Below are positions 26,801-35,024 of a DNA stretch of 64,000 bases, one piece after another. Location of the stretch: the NCBI RefSeq assembly GCF_000382045.1, contig NZ_KB907452.1, positions 312,295 through 376,294 of the forward strand, in the 5' to 3' direction. The notes under the pieces are model-generated. The model was not told the DNA's origin. It saw only the letters and a list, made by a program, of their open reading frames with translations, and did not search any database. Numbering within the stretch: position 1 is the stretch's first letter; each line of letters starts with the position of its first letter. The translations under genes were made by a program, and so were the position numbers. The DNA is from Variovorax atrisoli 110B (GTDB lineage Bacteria > Pseudomonadota > Gammaproteobacteria > Burkholderiales > Burkholderiaceae_C).

Positions 26801-27232
26801 ATCGTCGTCGCGCACCCGCTGCAGTTGAGCGACGCGCAGATCGCAGCCTTCTCGCAGCAGTTCGTCGACTACGAGCTGATCCAGCCCTTCGACCAGTTGC
26901 ACCGCGCCGTGCATTCGCCTACCGAAGAAGAACGCACGCAGGACGCACTCTCCCGCTGGTCGGGTCGCATCGCGCGGCCCGGTCCGCTGTGGGCGCTGGA
27001 GTCTCGCGGCTGGCTGCGCGGGCGCGACGGCGGCGGCGCCTACGACCACGCCTGGCGCTCGTTGCCGGGACGCCGCGCGCTCTCGCTTCGCTTCGGACCC
27101 GGCCTGCACAACGGGGGCGCGAGCGAAGACCAGACGCTGAGCGTGCTGCACTACGGGCACCCCATCGGCGAACTCGACCCCATCGTCTTCAGCGAGGCGG
27201 TGCGCGACATCGAAGCACTGGGCGCGCGCTGA
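23798..27232 (+). CDS. DUF4132 (MolR/YehI-family) giant protein without WGR, second of tandem pair
   Basis: 1144 residues and clearly a paralogue of the preceding protein. It shares ELEDRLAPDLGLDERGSL, LDFGPRQFQVGFDESL, the PAFWQPAGWRRPRL block and the end pattern LDPIVFSEAVRDIEALG. It lacks the WGR and winged-helix front end and begins directly in the helical-repeat region. HEAT-like alternation of Ala/Leu-rich helices runs through most of the protein, suggesting a scaffold. No catalytic motif is recognisable. Translation is coupled to the first paralogue by a 4-nt overlap, so both are expected together. The next gene starts 124 nt downstream. Confidence 0.85.
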   Translation: MSAGPALPPELQNALPPGEPGARPLPKPAALAALRRKVLDRGEVYWIAALLLEPLELRPPATRNWLEGAMDAADTRLLGLMLARSRVQSYGGNDELGDALVHWLALQHGVSAAFDALLHAARWRSERGGANPMRQDLPLDADDGSDIRAFWGNPNSPLWQLRGHWMLADPETRAACLERLRGLSPQIPLMARARFAIVLPELGKLAQELLDNATPGQLEHRGPWLPWAAGRPLAEIAGDGDPLLERPALLAVLLRAHGDALLPVLLDLASRRQSAAAAWALAAFDAPEAAEALARMAATEASCIKALGWAVGERPEQGFLALARVLEDGGLPKAGAARLTPLLKTVAGSLGERLAVLLPALSAPVRRQLGAVAEQAGSAPTALADRERWPAVLAAPPWMQPSAQAQALVIEGLPMLDMPPEEDWGDEIRNHWISRDRSYALSRPMEAEKAVCERLQGWTPDEVAALHTRAPQELQRFIADWQRAHDPSAPDNRQYSQYVAVAAAWFLPPATGLAFWNAVGSGNPEPRPGGFVARFGTAALPGLLRALANDGDEYFVARFIGAPQIAPFMAQALARRPTRRKDALQWLSRFPQHAVAGLLPAALGTPGEERQQARAALRTMAARGHAEDVLAVTGRHADAAVEAAVQALLAEDPLRDFPSRIHARSKLPAFWQPAGWRRPRLREDGLALPDEALHPLGLMLSFAPDAPQGYAGLDAVHAACDPQSLADFAWDVCESWEAAGAGAPGSWALRALGLVGTDDTARRLGALVRRWSAPGSGGTPTRISWALETLARLGSDVALMQLDAIARKNRITSVRLTAKEKLSQAAAERGLSSDELEDRLAPDLGLDERGSLLLDFGPRQFQVGFDESLVPFVRESVDGRPRARLAVAPRPRASDNAELAAAAVARFKALKQDAATVAAQQPLRLERAMSTGRGWPVADFRRFIAEHPLMRHLAARLVWGVAGDGRGAHGVPLLSAAFRVSAEGEWVDVDEAPLSPADAAHIVVAHPLQLSDAQIAAFSQQFVDYELIQPFDQLHRAVHSPTEEERTQDALSRWSGRIARPGPLWALESRGWLRGRDGGGAYDHAWRSLPGRRALSLRFGPGLHNGGASEDQTLSVLHYGHPIGELDPIVFSEAVRDIEALGAR

Positions 27233-27356
27233 GGAGGCCGGCGAAGGCACTGCCCGAAGACTCCGCACATTCCGCTCTGCTATGTTCTCGCCGGACGCGT
27301 GCCATTGCACGCTCCGGCGCCATCCTCTGATTCGACATCCACACAGATCCCGACAC

Positions 27357-28505
27357 ATGGCCACATCACGCAAGCCGATCGACACACAGCAAGGCGGCGG
27401 CACCGCCGCGCTGCAGCGCCCGCCGGCGGAAATCCTCTACGCCGACCAGCTCGCCCGCCTGCGCGCGAAGGACAAGGACCCGCGCCCGCCGGGCTGGGCG
27501 CTGAGCCTGAAGGCCGCGCGCTCGTTCATCCTGGGCGACGCGGCGCTCGACATCGCGCCGAAGATCGTCGCGCCCGTGGCCAGCATCGAGCGCATGCTGG
27601 TCACGCTGGCCACCGGGCGCGGGCTGATGCTGGTGGGCGAGCCGGGCACCGCGAAGTCGATGCTGTCGGAGCTGCTGGCCACGGCCATCTCGGGCATCTC
27701 GACGCTCACCATCCAGGGCGGCGCATCGATCACCGAGGACCAGATCAAGTACGGCTGGAACTACGCGCTGCTCATCAACGAGGGACCGAGCCCGCGCGCG
27801 ATGGTGCCGGCGCCGCTGTACACGGGCATGCAGCAGGGCCAGGTGGTGCGCTTCGAGGAAATCACCCGCGCGCCGCTCGAAGTGCAGGACTGCCTGCTGG
27901 GCATGCTCTCCGATCGCGTGATGGCGGTGCCCGAGCTCTCGGGCGAGCACGGCATGCTCTATGCGCGCGAGGGCTTCAACATCATCGCCACCGCCAACAC
28001 GCGCGACCGCGGCGTGAACGAGATGAGCGCGGCGCTCAAGCGCCGCTTCGACTTCGAGACGGTGTTCCCCATCCTCGACTTCGACCGCGAGCTGGCGCTG
28101 GTACAGGAATCGTCGGCGCGGCTGCTCGCGCAGAGCGGCATCCCGAAGACGGTGCCCGAGCCCGTGCTGGAGCTGCTGGTGTCGACCTTCCGCGACCTGC
28201 GCGGCGCGCCCGCGAAGGGCGATGGCGGCGGCAGCAGCAGCAGCGACGGGGCCATGGACCGGCTCACCGCCGTGATGTCGACCGCGGAAGCCGTGAACGT
28301 GGCCCACGCGGTGGGCGTGCGCGCGTGGTTCCTCGAACAGCGCGAAGGCTCGCCCGCGGACCTGGTCGATTGCATCGCCGGCACGGTGGTCAAGGACAAC
28401 GCGGACGACCGCGCGAAGCTGCGGCGCTACTTCGAGCAGAAGGCGGCCAAGCGCAGCGGGACGCACTGGCGCGCCTACTACGAGGCTCGCCACAGACTGC
28501 CGTGA
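27357..28505 (+). CDS. MoxR-type AAA+ ATPase (YehL-like)
   Basis: 382 residues. Walker A is GEPGTAKSM (about 94-102), Walker B is VVRFEEITRAP (about 163-173) and sensor 1 is FNIIATANTRDRGVNEMSAA. Arg-finger candidates lie in ALKRRFDFETVFPI. MoxR ATPases commonly work with VWA-domain proteins as chaperone or metal-insertion machines, and a VWA gene lies two genes downstream. The start at 27357 begins MATSRKPIDTQQGGG; the upstream in-frame extension lacks a ribosome site. The stop at 28503-28505 is followed at once by the four-copy repeat array. Confidence 0.9.
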   Translation: MATSRKPIDTQQGGGTAALQRPPAEILYADQLARLRAKDKDPRPPGWALSLKAARSFILGDAALDIAPKIVAPVASIERMLVTLATGRGLMLVGEPGTAKSMLSELLATAISGISTLTIQGGASITEDQIKYGWNYALLINEGPSPRAMVPAPLYTGMQQGQVVRFEEITRAPLEVQDCLLGMLSDRVMAVPELSGEHGMLYAREGFNIIATANTRDRGVNEMSAALKRRFDFETVFPILDFDRELALVQESSARLLAQSGIPKTVPEPVLELLVSTFRDLRGAPAKGDGGGSSSSDGAMDRLTAVMSTAEAVNVAHAVGVRAWFLEQREGSPADLVDCIAGTVVKDNADDRAKLRRYFEQKAAKRSGTHWRAYYEARHRLP

Positions 28506-29032
28506 TATGAGCAAACCCCCAGGCTTCGCGCACTTCGTGTCGCTTCGCCAACCCCCTTGCAGGGGGCAACACCAGCGGCCCGGCAGAGCCGGTTCCGCGG
28601 TGTTTCGCGAAGGGCCTTCGCTTCGCTTGGCGCGTCATATGAGCAAACCCCCAGGCTTCGCGCACTTCGTGTCGCTTCGCCGACCCCCTTGCAGGGGGCA
28701 ACACCAGCGGCCCGGCAGAGCCGGTTCCGCGGTGTTTCGCGAAGGGCCTTCGTTTCGCTTGGCGCGTCATATGAGCAAACCCCCAGGCTTCGCGCACTTC
28801 GTGTCGCTTCGCCAACCCCCTTGCAGGGGGCAACACCAGCGGCCCGGCAAAGCCGGTTCCGCGGTGTTCCGCGAAGGGCCTTCGCTTCGCTTGGCGCGTC
28901 ATATGAGCAAACCCCCAGGCTTCGCGCACTTCGTGTCGCTTCGCCAACCCCCTTGCAGGGGGCAACACCAGCGGCCCGGCAGAGCCGGTTCCGCGGTGTT
29001 CCGCGAAGGGCCTTCGCTTCGCTTGGCGCACC
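28505..29032 (-). repeat. Four tandem copies (6-9) of the GC repeat, 132-bp period
   Basis: Units at 28505-28636, 28637-28768, 28769-28900 and 28901-29032 are each 132 bp and nearly identical (scattered single-base differences such as CCAACCC/CGACCCC and GGCAGAG/GGCAAAG). On the + strand each begins ATATGAGCAAACCCCCAGGC, passes the CCCCCTTGCAGGGGG hairpin and CCGGCAGAGCCGG, and ends CTTCGCTTGGCGC. The first CCCCC starts 10 nt after the ATPase stop. The array fills the whole 540-bp gap before the DUF5682 gene. Several frames are open through it, including one of 177 codons that restarts with ATG in each unit; I do not call it a gene. Confidence 0.95.
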
Positions 29033-29045
29033 ATCGGTGACGAGG

Positions 29046-31508
29046 ATGAGCGAATCACCACACATCGTCGGCGTGCGCCACCACAGCCCCGCGTGTGCGC
29101 GGCTGGTGGCCGAGCGCATCCGTGCGCTGCGGCCCATGTACGTGCTCATCGAAGGCCCGGCCGACTTCAACGAGCGGCTCGACGAGCTCTACCTGCAGCA
29201 CAGCCCGCCGGTGGCGATCTACAGCTATCTGTCGAGCGACCGCACGCACCGCGGCTCGTGGTCGCCCTTCGCCGAGCATTCGCCCGAGTGGCAGGCGCTG
29301 CAGGTGGCGCGCGAGGTGGGTGCCGCCGTGCGCTTCATCGACCTGCCGGCCTGGCACGACGCCTTCTCGCGCATGGAGAACCGCTATGCCGACGTGGCCG
29401 ACCATGAGCACGAGGAACGGGCCGAGGCCTACGAGCGCGCGCTGACCGAGAAGCTCTCGGTGCAGGGCCGCGATGCGCTGTGGGACCACCTGTTCGAGGA
29501 CGGCTGCGACGTGGCCGAGCTCGCGCAGCGCCTGTCCACCTACTTCGATCATCTGCGCGGCCAGGACCCCGGCTCGCTGGGCAACCAGGCGCGCGAAGCC
29601 ATGATGGCGCGCTGGATCGCCTGGGCGATGGCGCAGCCGGGCGAGCCCGGCCGTGCGCAGGCGCTGGTGGTGTGCGGCGGCTATCACGCGCCGGCGCTCG
29701 CGCGGCTGTGGCAGGGCCTGCCCGCCACGCTGCCCGAGACGCCGCAGCCATCGCCCGAGACCACCGACGAGGACGAAGACGAGTCGCAGCCAGCCCAGCC
29801 GCCGGGCCCGCAGGCCCCTCTGCGCTTCGGCTCCTACCTCGTGCCCTACACCTTCAAGCGCCTGGACGCCTTCGCGGGCTATGCCTCGGGCATGCCGTCG
29901 CCCGCCTACTACCAGTGGCTGTGGGACCACGGCCCCGAGGGCGCCGCGCACCGCGCGCTGCAGCTGGTGATGCAGCGCCTGCGCGACAAGAAGCTGCCCG
30001 CCTCCACCGCCGACCTCATGGCCGTGCACCTGCGCGCCCAGGGGCTCGCGCGGCTGCGCGGACACGACAAGCCGCTGCGCTCCGACTGGCTCGACGCGCT
30101 GGCCGGCGCGCTGGTGAAGGACGCGCTCGATGCGCCGCTGCCCTGGACCTATCGCGGCAGGATCCGTCCCGGCACCGATCCCGTGCTGGTCCAGGCCATG
30201 GACGTGCTGGCCGGCGACACCGTCGGCCGCCTCGCGCCCGGCACGCCGCAGCCGCCGCTGGTGGCCGCCGTGCAGGCCGAGCTGGGCGCACACGGCATCG
30301 CGCTGCGAGGCCAGCTCAAGCTCGACCTGCTCGCCGAAACCGACCGCGCGAGGAGCCGAGTGCTGCATCGCCTCGCCATCCTGCGGCTGCCCGGCGTGCG
30401 GCGCACGCAGGGGCCGAAGCTCGCGATGTCGGGCGAACGCACCGAGCTGTGGTCGCTTTCCGAGCCGCTGGAGCAGCAGGCCGCGCTGATCGAGGCAGGT
30501 GCCTGGGGCGCGAGCCTGCACGACGCGGCACGCGCCCGGCTCGAAGACGACCTGCGCCAGGCCCGGGGCCGCATCGGCCCGCTGGCTGAAGGCCTCAACC
30601 AGGCCGCCTGGGCGGGGCTTTCCGCGCTGAGCGACACGCTGCTGCGCGAGCTGCGCGGGGCGATCGCCGCCGAGCCGCGCTTCGAGGCGCTGGGCCCTGC
30701 CATTTCGGTGCTGCACACGCTGCTGCGCCACGGCCAGATGCTGGGCATGGCCGACGCGCCGGTGCTGCGCGTGGTGATCGAGTCGGGCTTCGACCGCGCG
30801 CTGTGGCTGCTGGAGCCGCCCGCGGCCATCGCGCCGGCCGACATGCAGTCGCACCTCGAAGGGCATCTGGCACTGCGCCGCATCGTGGCCGACGCGCTGG
30901 CGCATGCGCAGGATCATTCCAACGCGCAGCCGCTGCTCGACCTGGAGCCGGCCCGCGCGCTCGCCGTGTGGCAGCGCAAGGCCGCCGACACCGCCGCGGC
31001 GCCCGTGAGCCGCGGTGCGGCGCTGGGCGCCACGCTGAGCCTGGCTGGCCGTACGGACGATCCGCATGCGCAGGGCGAGAGCGGCGCGGCCGAGGCCATG
31101 CAGCTGCTGCAGTCGCTGCCCCCGCCGGTGCTCGGCGACGCGCTCACCGGGCTTCTGGCGCTCGCGCGCGAGCAGCTCGCTTCGGAGCCCGCCTTCGTCG
31201 CCGGCATGGACCGCACCGTGCAGGCCCTGGACAACGCCGATTTCGTGCGCGCCATGCCCAGCCTGCGCGCCGCCTTCGCCTGGCTGCCGCCGCAGGAGCG
31301 CGGCCTGCTCGCCGACCAGGTGCTCACGCTGCACGACGCCACGCACCTGTCGCGCCGCACCCTCACCGCCCACCGCAGCGGCGAAGCCCCGCCCGAACAG
31401 CTGGCCGAAGCCCGCCGCGTGGAGGACGCGGTGTTCGCGCGCCTGGCCGCCTGGGGCGTGACGCTGGAAGAAGAAGAAAAAGACATCGAGAAAGCCCCTC
31501 GCCCATGA
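29046..31508 (+). CDS. DUF5682 protein (YehM-like)
   Basis: 820 residues. The conserved N-terminus is VGVRHHSPACARLVAERI then VLIEGPADFNERLDELYL. Further family blocks are PPVAIYSYLS, VRFIDLPAWHDAF, VVCGGYHAPALARLW and LVPYTFKRLDAFAGYASGMP. The first half resembles TraB/erythromycin-esterase-like HH-E arrangements (HH near residue 11, EGPAD near 39, and a later GGYHAP), which suggests a metal-dependent hydrolase-like fold. That is inference. No signal peptide or membrane segment is seen. It overlaps the VWA gene by ATGA. The start at 29046 is set by the conserved N-terminus; its ribosome site abuts the last repeat unit. Confidence 0.85.
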   Translation: MSESPHIVGVRHHSPACARLVAERIRALRPMYVLIEGPADFNERLDELYLQHSPPVAIYSYLSSDRTHRGSWSPFAEHSPEWQALQVAREVGAAVRFIDLPAWHDAFSRMENRYADVADHEHEERAEAYERALTEKLSVQGRDALWDHLFEDGCDVAELAQRLSTYFDHLRGQDPGSLGNQAREAMMARWIAWAMAQPGEPGRAQALVVCGGYHAPALARLWQGLPATLPETPQPSPETTDEDEDESQPAQPPGPQAPLRFGSYLVPYTFKRLDAFAGYASGMPSPAYYQWLWDHGPEGAAHRALQLVMQRLRDKKLPASTADLMAVHLRAQGLARLRGHDKPLRSDWLDALAGALVKDALDAPLPWTYRGRIRPGTDPVLVQAMDVLAGDTVGRLAPGTPQPPLVAAVQAELGAHGIALRGQLKLDLLAETDRARSRVLHRLAILRLPGVRRTQGPKLAMSGERTELWSLSEPLEQQAALIEAGAWGASLHDAARARLEDDLRQARGRIGPLAEGLNQAAWAGLSALSDTLLRELRGAIAAEPRFEALGPAISVLHTLLRHGQMLGMADAPVLRVVIESGFDRALWLLEPPAAIAPADMQSHLEGHLALRRIVADALAHAQDHSNAQPLLDLEPARALAVWQRKAADTAAAPVSRGAALGATLSLAGRTDDPHAQGESGAAEAMQLLQSLPPPVLGDALTGLLALAREQLASEPAFVAGMDRTVQALDNADFVRAMPSLRAAFAWLPPQERGLLADQVLTLHDATHLSRRTLTAHRSGEAPPEQLAEARRVEDAVFARLAAWGVTLEEEEKDIEKAPRP

Positions 31509-32629
31509 GCCTCGACATTCCCGATCCGCTGCAACGCTGGCGCCTGCTGCTGGGCGATCCGGCCGAATCGGCCTGCGGCGGACTGAGCGCCGAGGCGCAG
31601 GCCGCCGACGCCGCGCTCGACTGGCTCTACGGCCGCGACACCGACCGCGAAAGCCGCGGCGAACGCAGCGCGGGCCTGGGCCCCTCGGCTCTGAGCACGC
31701 CGGACTGGATCAACACCATCCACACGCTCTTCCCGAAGGAAGTGATCGAGCGGCTGGAGCAGGACGCGGTCGAGCGCTACGGCATCGACGAGGTCGTGAC
31801 CAACCTCGAAGTGCTGGAGCGCATCGAGCCTTCCGAATCGCTGCTGCGCGCGGTGCTCCACACCAAGCACCTGATGAACCCCGAGGTGCTGGCCGCCGCG
31901 CGCAAGCTGGTGGCCGAGGTGGTGCGCCGCATCATGGAGAAGCTCGCCACCGAAGTGCGCCAGGCCTTCAGCGGCAGCCGCGACCGGCGCCGCCGCTCGC
32001 GCATGAAGGTGGCGCGCAACTTCGACTTTCGGCAGACGCTGGCCGCCAACCTGCACCGCTACGACCCGCAGCGCCGCAAGCTCTACGTGGAGCACCCGGT
32101 CTTCATCAGCCGCACGAAGCGGCATGCCGAGCCGTGGGACATCGTCCTGCTGATCGACCAGAGCGGCTCGATGGTCGATTCGGTGATCCACAGCGCGGTG
32201 ATGGCAGCCTGCCTGTGGCAGCTGCCCGGCATGCGCACGCGCCTCGTGGCCTTCGACACGGCAGTGGTCGACCTGACGGCCGACGTCTCCGACCCCGTGG
32301 AGCTGCTGATGAAAGTGCAGCTCGGCGGCGGCACCGACATCGCGAAGGCGGTGGCGTATGCGCAGTCGCTGGTCGCCAACCCGGCGAAGAGCATCGTGGT
32401 GCTGGTGAGCGACTTCTACGAGGGCGGCAGCGAATACGAGCTGGTGCGGCGCGTGAAGGCGCTGGTCGAATCCGGCGCCAAGGTGCTCGGGCTGGCCGCG
32501 CTCGACTCGAACGCCGAGCCCAACTACGACCGCGAGATGGCCGCGCGCCTGGTGCGCGAAGGCGCGCAGATCGGCGCGATGACGCCGGGCCAGCTCGCAG
32601 GCTGGCTGGCAGAGAAGGTGCAGGGATGA
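31505..32629 (+). CDS. VWA-domain protein (YehP-like)
   Basis: 374 residues. A helical N-terminal region (about 1-170) includes INTIHTLFPKEVIERLEQD. The von Willebrand A domain follows, with the complete MIDAS motif in DIVLLIDQSGSMVDS (about 213-227) and the Thr in QLGGGTDIAKAV. VWA proteins partner with MoxR ATPases, binding ligands through a metal ion. The basic segment SRDRRRRSRMKVARN precedes the VWA domain. It overlaps both neighbours by 4 nt, so DUF5682-VWA-SWIM form one translational unit. Confidence 0.9.
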   Translation: MSLDIPDPLQRWRLLLGDPAESACGGLSAEAQAADAALDWLYGRDTDRESRGERSAGLGPSALSTPDWINTIHTLFPKEVIERLEQDAVERYGIDEVVTNLEVLERIEPSESLLRAVLHTKHLMNPEVLAAARKLVAEVVRRIMEKLATEVRQAFSGSRDRRRRSRMKVARNFDFRQTLAANLHRYDPQRRKLYVEHPVFISRTKRHAEPWDIVLLIDQSGSMVDSVIHSAVMAACLWQLPGMRTRLVAFDTAVVDLTADVSDPVELLMKVQLGGGTDIAKAVAYAQSLVANPAKSIVVLVSDFYEGGSEYELVRRVKALVESGAKVLGLAALDSNAEPNYDREMAARLVREGAQIGAMTPGQLAGWLAEKVQG

Positions 32630-34815
32630 GCGGCGACAACATCGCATCGCCGTCGAGGGCCGACCTGCTCGAGCTCACGCCGGAGGCGCTCACCGCGCTG
32701 GCCAACGCCGGCTTCGTCAAGCGCGCGCAGAAGGACGTGGCGGCCGGCCTGCTGCCCAAGCTCGAGACCGGCGCCGACGGCACGGTGCAGGCACAGTTCG
32801 ACGATGGCGTGCGCACCAGCCTGCCGCCGGGGCGCACTCTGCGCGATGCGCAGTGCAGCTGCCCCGCCAGCGGCATGTGCAGGCATCGGGTGATGCTGGT
32901 GCTGGCCTATCAGGCGCTGGCGAAGGCGAATGCAACGCCGGCGGAAGCCGGCGTATCGATCGCCTCCGCCGAAGCCTCGCCTCCCGAGCCAGAGACCGCG
33001 TGGAGCCCCGCGCAGTTCGACGATGCCGCCATGGCCGCGAGCTTCGCCCCATCCGTGCTCGATCAGGCCGCGAAGCTCGCCGCCGCGCGGCCCGTGGTCG
33101 GCGTGCAGGCCTGGCGCAGCGCAAGCGCGCCGCCCGTCGCGCGCCTGCCGATGTGCAGCGTGCGTTTCTTCTCGCGCAGCTCGCTGGTCCATGCGCGCTG
33201 CGACTGCAAGCAGGGCGGCGGCTGCGCGCATGTGGTGATCGCGCTGTGGGCGTTCCGCCAGGCCGGTGCGCTGGAGCCAGGCTCGGCGGAAGTGATGGTC
33301 GAGGTGCAGCCGGCCGCGTCCTCCGAAGAAGACGCGGCCGCTTCGCCCGCGCCCTCCGTGATGCAGGGCGAGGCTGCCGCCGCGCTGCGCTCGGGCATCG
33401 ACGCCCTGCTGCTGTCGCTGTGGCTCGACGGATCGAGCCAGCCGGCGATGGCGCTGGCCGCCCGCTTCGAGGCCGTGCGCGAACAGGCCCGCACGCTGGG
33501 CTGGAGCTGGGTCGACGACGCGCTCGACGAACTCTGGCAGCTCCTGCAGGCGCAACAGGCGCGCAGCAGCCGCTTCGACCCGCTGCGCCTGCTGCGCGTG
33601 ACGACCGAGCTGTGGGCGCGGCTGCGCGCGGCGGCGCATGCCGCGCGGCCGCCCGAAGGCACCAGCCGGCCCACGCTGCCGGCCAGCCAGATCCTCGGCA
33701 TCGGCGTGAAGGGCGAAGTCGCGCTCGACCATCTGCGGCTGGTCTCGCTCGGCGCCGAACTCTGGTCCGACGAGACGGCGGAGGGCGCAAGCATCCTCTT
33801 CGCCGACCCCGACACCCAGAACGTGACCGTGCTGGAGCGCCAGTGGTCGCGCGCCGCCGATGCCGCCGCAGGCGGTGCCGCGCCCACCCTCATGAACCGT
33901 CGCATCGCGGGTTTTCCGCTGCGCCAGTTGGCGAGCGGGCAGGTCATCACCAAGACCGCGACCCGGCGCGCCAACGGGCTGGTCGACATCACGGCCGGCG
34001 CGCGGCAGACGGGCGTGCTGCCGCTCTCACCCAAGTCGTGGGACGACCTCGTCGCGCCGCTGAGACAAGGCAGCGTGGCCGCGCTGGTGGCGCACCTGCG
34101 CGAGGCGCAGCCGGATTTCGTCAAGCCCAGGCAGGCCGCGAGCGGCGCTTCCGCCGGTGCCTCGGGCCAGTTGCACGTGGTGGCCTTCGAGCGCATGGAG
34201 GTGGCGTCGTGCCATTGGGACGCCGCGGCACAGGTGCTCCATGCCCGGCTGGGGCAGGCGCCGGCAACGGACGAGCAAGACGACACAAGCCCGCACGAGA
34301 ACGATGCGCCATCGCTGCTGCACCTGGCGCTGCCCCATCGCGCAGTCACCCCCGGCGCCGTCGACGCACTGGCCCGCACCCTGGCCGGCGAGCACGGCGC
34401 ACTGCGCGCAGTGGCGGGCACGGTGCATCTGCAGGGCGATCAGGCCATCATGCAGCCGCTGACCCTGCTCACCGAACAGCGCGCCGTGGTGCTCCAGGTC
34501 GAGACCGCCGCGCCGCAGCCGCTGGGCCTGCAAAGCGACATCGAGGAGGTGTCCGCGCTCAACGCACTGGCCGGCGACACCCTGGAACTGCTGGCCCTGT
34601 GGCTGCGCCAGGGCCTGCGCCACCAAAGCGGCGGCGCGCTGTCGCGGGCACAGGCTCAGGTGCTTCGGCTGAAGCAGGCCGGCCTGGGGCGCAGCGCAGC
34701 GCTGCTGGGGACGGTGCTGGAGAACATGCGCTCGGCGCAAAGGCCGGCGCTGGTGGCGCAGCTGGCGATGCTCAGGTTGGCGATGCAGGGGGTGGCGCAG
34801 TCGGCCTCCGCATGA
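32626..34815 (+). CDS. SWIM zinc-finger protein (YehQ-like)
   Basis: 729 residues. It carries two SWIM-type CxC-xn-CxH fingers: CSCPASGMCRH (about 76-86) and CDCKQGGGCAH (about 193-203). SWIM domains bind DNA or proteins. The rest is helical and Ala/Leu-rich, with recurring blocks such as ILGIGVKGEVALDHLRLVS and GFPLRQLASGQVITKT, and no enzyme motif I recognise. It is the last gene of the six-gene locus; a perfect-stem terminator begins 16 nt after its stop. Confidence 0.88.
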   Translation: MSGDNIASPSRADLLELTPEALTALANAGFVKRAQKDVAAGLLPKLETGADGTVQAQFDDGVRTSLPPGRTLRDAQCSCPASGMCRHRVMLVLAYQALAKANATPAEAGVSIASAEASPPEPETAWSPAQFDDAAMAASFAPSVLDQAAKLAAARPVVGVQAWRSASAPPVARLPMCSVRFFSRSSLVHARCDCKQGGGCAHVVIALWAFRQAGALEPGSAEVMVEVQPAASSEEDAAASPAPSVMQGEAAAALRSGIDALLLSLWLDGSSQPAMALAARFEAVREQARTLGWSWVDDALDELWQLLQAQQARSSRFDPLRLLRVTTELWARLRAAAHAARPPEGTSRPTLPASQILGIGVKGEVALDHLRLVSLGAELWSDETAEGASILFADPDTQNVTVLERQWSRAADAAAGGAAPTLMNRRIAGFPLRQLASGQVITKTATRRANGLVDITAGARQTGVLPLSPKSWDDLVAPLRQGSVAALVAHLREAQPDFVKPRQAASGASAGASGQLHVVAFERMEVASCHWDAAAQVLHARLGQAPATDEQDDTSPHENDAPSLLHLALPHRAVTPGAVDALARTLAGEHGALRAVAGTVHLQGDQAIMQPLTLLTEQRAVVLQVETAAPQPLGLQSDIEEVSALNALAGDTLELLALWLRQGLRHQSGGALSRAQAQVLRLKQAGLGRSAALLGTVLENMRSAQRPALVAQLAMLRLAMQGVAQSASA

Positions 34816-34830
34816 GCCAGGAAAAGAAGA

Positions 34831-34864
34831 AAACCCCTGAGCCCATTCAGGACTCAGGGGTTTC
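34831..34864. terminator. Bidirectional intrinsic terminator between the SWIM gene and tRNA-Thr
   Basis: Perfect 11-bp stem AAACCCCTGAG / CTCAGGGGTTT (34831-34841 with 34853-34863), with T-rich sequence on the + side and A-rich on the other. It serves the + strand SWIM gene and the minus-strand tRNA, whose 3' end lies 6 nt away. Confidence 0.85.
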
Positions 34865-34869
34865 TTGCT

Positions 34870-34945
34870 TGGTGCCGCTTGTCGGAATCGAACTGACGAC
34901 CTTCCGCTTACAAGGCGGGTGCTCTACCAATTGAGCTAAAGCGGC
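34870..34945 (-). tRNA. tRNA-Thr (anticodon UGU)
   Basis: 76 nt on the minus strand with an encoded 3' CCA. The acceptor stem GCCGCTT pairs with AAGCGGC. The D-arm is AGCTCAATTGGTAGAGC, the anticodon loop CTTGTAA (anticodon TGT) and the T-arm GTCAGTTCGATTCCGAC. A TAGAAT -10-like box lies upstream at 34962-34967. The anticodon stem pairs by four clear base pairs. Confidence 0.95.
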
Positions 34946-35024
34946 TGAATTCCAGTGCGTGATTCTAGTGGCGCCGCCGACCGGTCCGGCCGGGCATCGA
35001 TCGCCACGCGCGCCTGCCTGTTGC

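Noticed and set aside
28505..29032. Possible CRISPR array
   Set aside because: Units are 132-bp direct tandem repeats with no unique spacers, and no cas gene is in the window.
28507..29040. A 177-codon + strand frame with four 44-residue repeats between the MoxR and DUF5682 genes
   Set aside because: It translates the interspersed repeat, which is non-coding in most other places, has several competing open frames and shows no ribosome site of its own. Kept as a finding, not as a gene.
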